Below are positions 13,192 through 14,890 of a stretch of 14,890 nt of DNA, piece after piece. A model generated the notes under the pieces. The model made no database searches, was not told the origin of the DNA, and saw only the letters and a program-made list of their open reading frames with translations. How positions within the stretch are numbered: the stretch's first letter is position 1; each line of letters starts with the position of its first letter. The DNA is from Pedobacter sp. (GTDB taxonomy: Bacteria; Bacteroidota; Bacteroidia; Sphingobacteriales; Sphingobacteriaceae). Location: NCBI GenBank assembly GCA_030149995.1, contig JASLGV010000491.1, positions 1 to 14,890 of the forward strand, written 5' to 3'. Both the position numbers and the translations under genes were made by a program.

Positions 13192-14890
13192 TTATTTCTT
13201 CGGATCGAGTACATTTTTAATTCTGATGCTCAGGTCTTCGTAGTGTGCTTTTGTAACCGCATCGCCGGCAACTGCTTTTGCCTTTGTTGCTGCCAGCAGG
13301 CTTTTCAGCTCTGCTCTTACAAGTGGTCTTATATCCGAAAGATTTACATTAATCGGTGTCATACCAAAACTTGCAGCTGCCTCTGCCGGGAAACCTGGAG
13401 GAAGATCTGTTTCTTTTGTCATCAGGTTTTCCAGACGATCTACGTATGCTCTTTGTAAGTTCCTCTTAAATGCATCTGGTCTGGTTGCAGAAAAGATAGA
13501 AGAACGTAAATCTGTAAATAACTCTGGCAAGGTATATGCTTTTGCCGTACCGTTTTTAGTTTCGTTGTCCAGTAAACGTGCAATACGGGAAGCCGACAAC
13601 ACGTTGTTTAGTGTACCGGTTTGAACACCTTTAATGCGGTTTAACAAGGTTCCGTTATCAAATTTTGATAACTGCTCATTGCTGATTAACCAAAGCGGGG
13701 TGGTAAACAATTGCTGGTTAAAGAAAGTAATGGCTTCTTTCTGCTTGGATTTTGGCAGATAAGTGTATACCGGTCCCGACTGATCGTATGTTTTAAAGTT
13801 TTCGCTCATACCACCAACGTTTGCCGTAACATGGCCCATATAGCGGTTAAACTGTCCGATAATTTCGGTATAAATCTCTCTTAAATCGCTGTAATCTTTA
13901 CCTTTTTGGTATGTCCATTTCTCTACGTTCGGTAAAATACGTTTCAAGTTGGCAATACCATAAGTACTTGCTTTCATGGCATTATCACCTAAATCTTCGC
14001 TTTGTAATCTTGGATCGATGCTTGTACCCTGACGGCCATAGAAGTATAAAGGATTACCTGCGTTTTTCAAGGTCCATTTATCTAATACTTCTCTTTCTTT
14101 CTCTGGTGATAAGTTTCCTGGAATCCAAGAATAACCCCATTTAATTGCCCATTTATCGTATTCGCCAATTTGAGGGTGTAAGTTCGTTACCCCGTCGCCT
14201 GGTTGTGCAATGTAGTTAAAACGGGCATAATCCATGATAGAAGGTGCGGTACCGTGTTTATCTGTAAAGGTTTTAGAACGTAATGAATCTACCGGGTATG
14301 CATAGCTTGAACCAAAGTTGTGTGGTAAACCCAGGGTGTGACCAATTTCGTGTGAAGACACAAAACGGATCAATTCGCCCATTTGCTCATCAGTAAATTT
14401 CGCTTTACGAACTGCCGGATTGATTGCTGCTGTCTGAACAAAATACCAGTTACGCAGTAAGTTCATAACGTTGTGATACCATCCGATGTGTGTTTCTAAA
14501 ATTTGTCCGGTACGTGGATCGCTCACGTGTGGTCCATATGCATTGGCAATATCTGATGCAAAATAACGTACCACCGAGTATCTCGAATCTTCTACGCTAA
14601 ATGCCGGATCTTCTTTCGGGCTTGGTGCTTCCTTACCAATAATGGCATTTTTAAAGCCGGCAGCTTCGAAAGCAACCTGCCAGTCGTTGATCCCCTGAAT
14701 TAAGTAAGGTACCCATTTTTTAGGTGTTGCCGGGTCAATGTAAATAACAATTGGTTTTACCGGTTCAACCAGTTCACCTCTTTTATAAGCATTGGTATCT
14801 TTTGGTACCAGGTTCCAGCGGTGAATGTATGCAGTACGCTCTGCTTTTTGTGCGTCAGTTCCGTAATCAATTTGCGACTGGCCAAAATAA
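13192..14890 (-). CDS. Zinc-dependent metalloprotease, DUF5117/DUF4953-like (N-terminus cut by window edge)
   Basis: 565 codons are visible; the frame stays open to the right edge, so the true start lies outside. A GTG at 14574 is internal, because family sequence (YIDPATPKKWVPYLIQGINDW and so on) continues upstream of it. The metzincin-like zinc site is SSHEIGHTLGLPHN, first His codon at 14350-14352 (about residue 180 of the fragment), followed about 40 residues later by a Met-turn-like SIMDYARFNY. The C-terminal ~370 residues are helical with no further motif I can name. Bacteroidetes members of this family are large exported proteases, usually over 800 residues with an N-terminal signal peptide and a DUF5118 region; those parts would be to the right. 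Substrate is unknown. Confidence 0.92.
   Translation of the reverse strand, partial: YFGQSQIDYGTDAQKAERTAYIHRWNLVPKDTNAYKRGELVEPVKPIVIYIDPATPKKWVPYLIQGINDWQVAFEAAGFKNAIIGKEAPSPKEDPAFSVEDSRYSVVRYFASDIANAYGPHVSDPRTGQILETHIGWYHNVMNLLRNWYFVQTAAINPAVRKAKFTDEQMGELIRFVSSHEIGHTLGLPHNFGSSYAYPVDSLRSKTFTDKHGTAPSIMDYARFNYIAQPGDGVTNLHPQIGEYDKWAIKWGYSWIPGNLSPEKEREVLDKWTLKNAGNPLYFYGRQGTSIDPRLQSEDLGDNAMKASTYGIANLKRILPNVEKWTYQKGKDYSDLREIYTEIIGQFNRYMGHVTANVGGMSENFKTYDQSGPVYTYLPKSKQKEAITFFNQQLFTTPLWLISNEQLSKFDNGTLLNRIKGVQTGTLNNVLSASRIARLLDNETKNGTAKAYTLPELFTDLRSSIFSATRPDAFKRNLQRAYVDRLENLMTKETDLPPGFPAEAAASFGMTPINVNLSDIRPLVRAELKSLLAATKAKAVAGDAVTKAHYEDLSIRIKNVLDPKK

Noticed and set aside
14572..14574. GTG as start of the metalloprotease
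   Set aside because: Typical family sequence continues in frame upstream to the right window edge, so this codon is internal.
1..14890. Defence island, prophage, transposon or CRISPR content
   Set aside because: No integrase, transposase, nuclease, reverse transcriptase, toxin-antitoxin pair or regularly spaced repeats were seen; all genes have housekeeping, sensory or envelope-type assignments.

Overview
The window looks like an ordinary, gene-dense chromosomal stretch from a member of the Bacteroidetes, most likely the family Sphingobacteriaceae (Pedobacter-like). The evidence is moderate-to-low GC, a Bacteroidetes-type GluRS, TAnnTTTG promoter elements (TATCTTTG ahead of gltX and ahead of the SMR transporter gene), few recognisable Shine-Dalgarno sites, a DUF5117-type secreted zinc metalloprotease and a DUF6249 membrane protein. 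The genus is an inference. I see no rRNA, tRNA, CRISPR array, insertion sequence, phage gene or attachment site. There is no gene-free stretch longer than about 160 bp.

Layout. (1) Positions 1-3450, minus strand: two sensor kinases in tandem, a receiver-kinase hybrid followed 29 bp later by a CHASE3-HAMP-GAF kinase whose C-terminus runs off the left edge. (2) 3551-5995, minus: a YpfJ-type membrane-anchored zinc peptidase and, upstream of it, glutamyl-tRNA synthetase; a 13-bp hairpin and a tandem 8-bp direct repeat lie between them. (3) 6109-8216, plus, divergent from gltX: three genes that overlap end to start, an orphan histidine kinase, a DinB-fold metalloenzyme and a MenI/EntH-like hotdog thioesterase, closed by a strong bidirectional terminator. 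(4) 8270-8635, minus: a small DUF6249 membrane protein. (5) 8789-9747, plus: a Crp/Fnr-family regulator and a Gdx/SugE-like SMR transporter. (6) 9794-10848, plus: an ECF sigma factor and a membrane anti-sigma factor joined by an ATGA overlap, preceded by what looks like an ECF-type autoregulatory promoter and followed by a 16-bp hairpin. (7) 10988-11179, minus: a cold-shock protein with an AT-rich leader. (8) 11285-13114, minus: a secreted phosphodiester-glycosidase-domain protein followed by an unrecognised lipoprotein. (9) 13192 to the right edge, minus: a large zinc-dependent metalloprotease lacking its N-terminus.

How the genes fit together. The common theme is sensing and envelope maintenance: three kinases, one ECF sigma/anti-sigma switch, one Crp/Fnr regulator, one small-cation exporter, and several exported or membrane hydrolases. 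I found no convincing new multi-gene defence or mobile system. The points most worth a second look are the near-leaderless ECF promoter, the overlapping kinase/DinB/thioesterase operon, the Gdx-like transporter with Phe at position 16 beside a Crp/Fnr regulator, and the glycosidase/lipoprotein pair.
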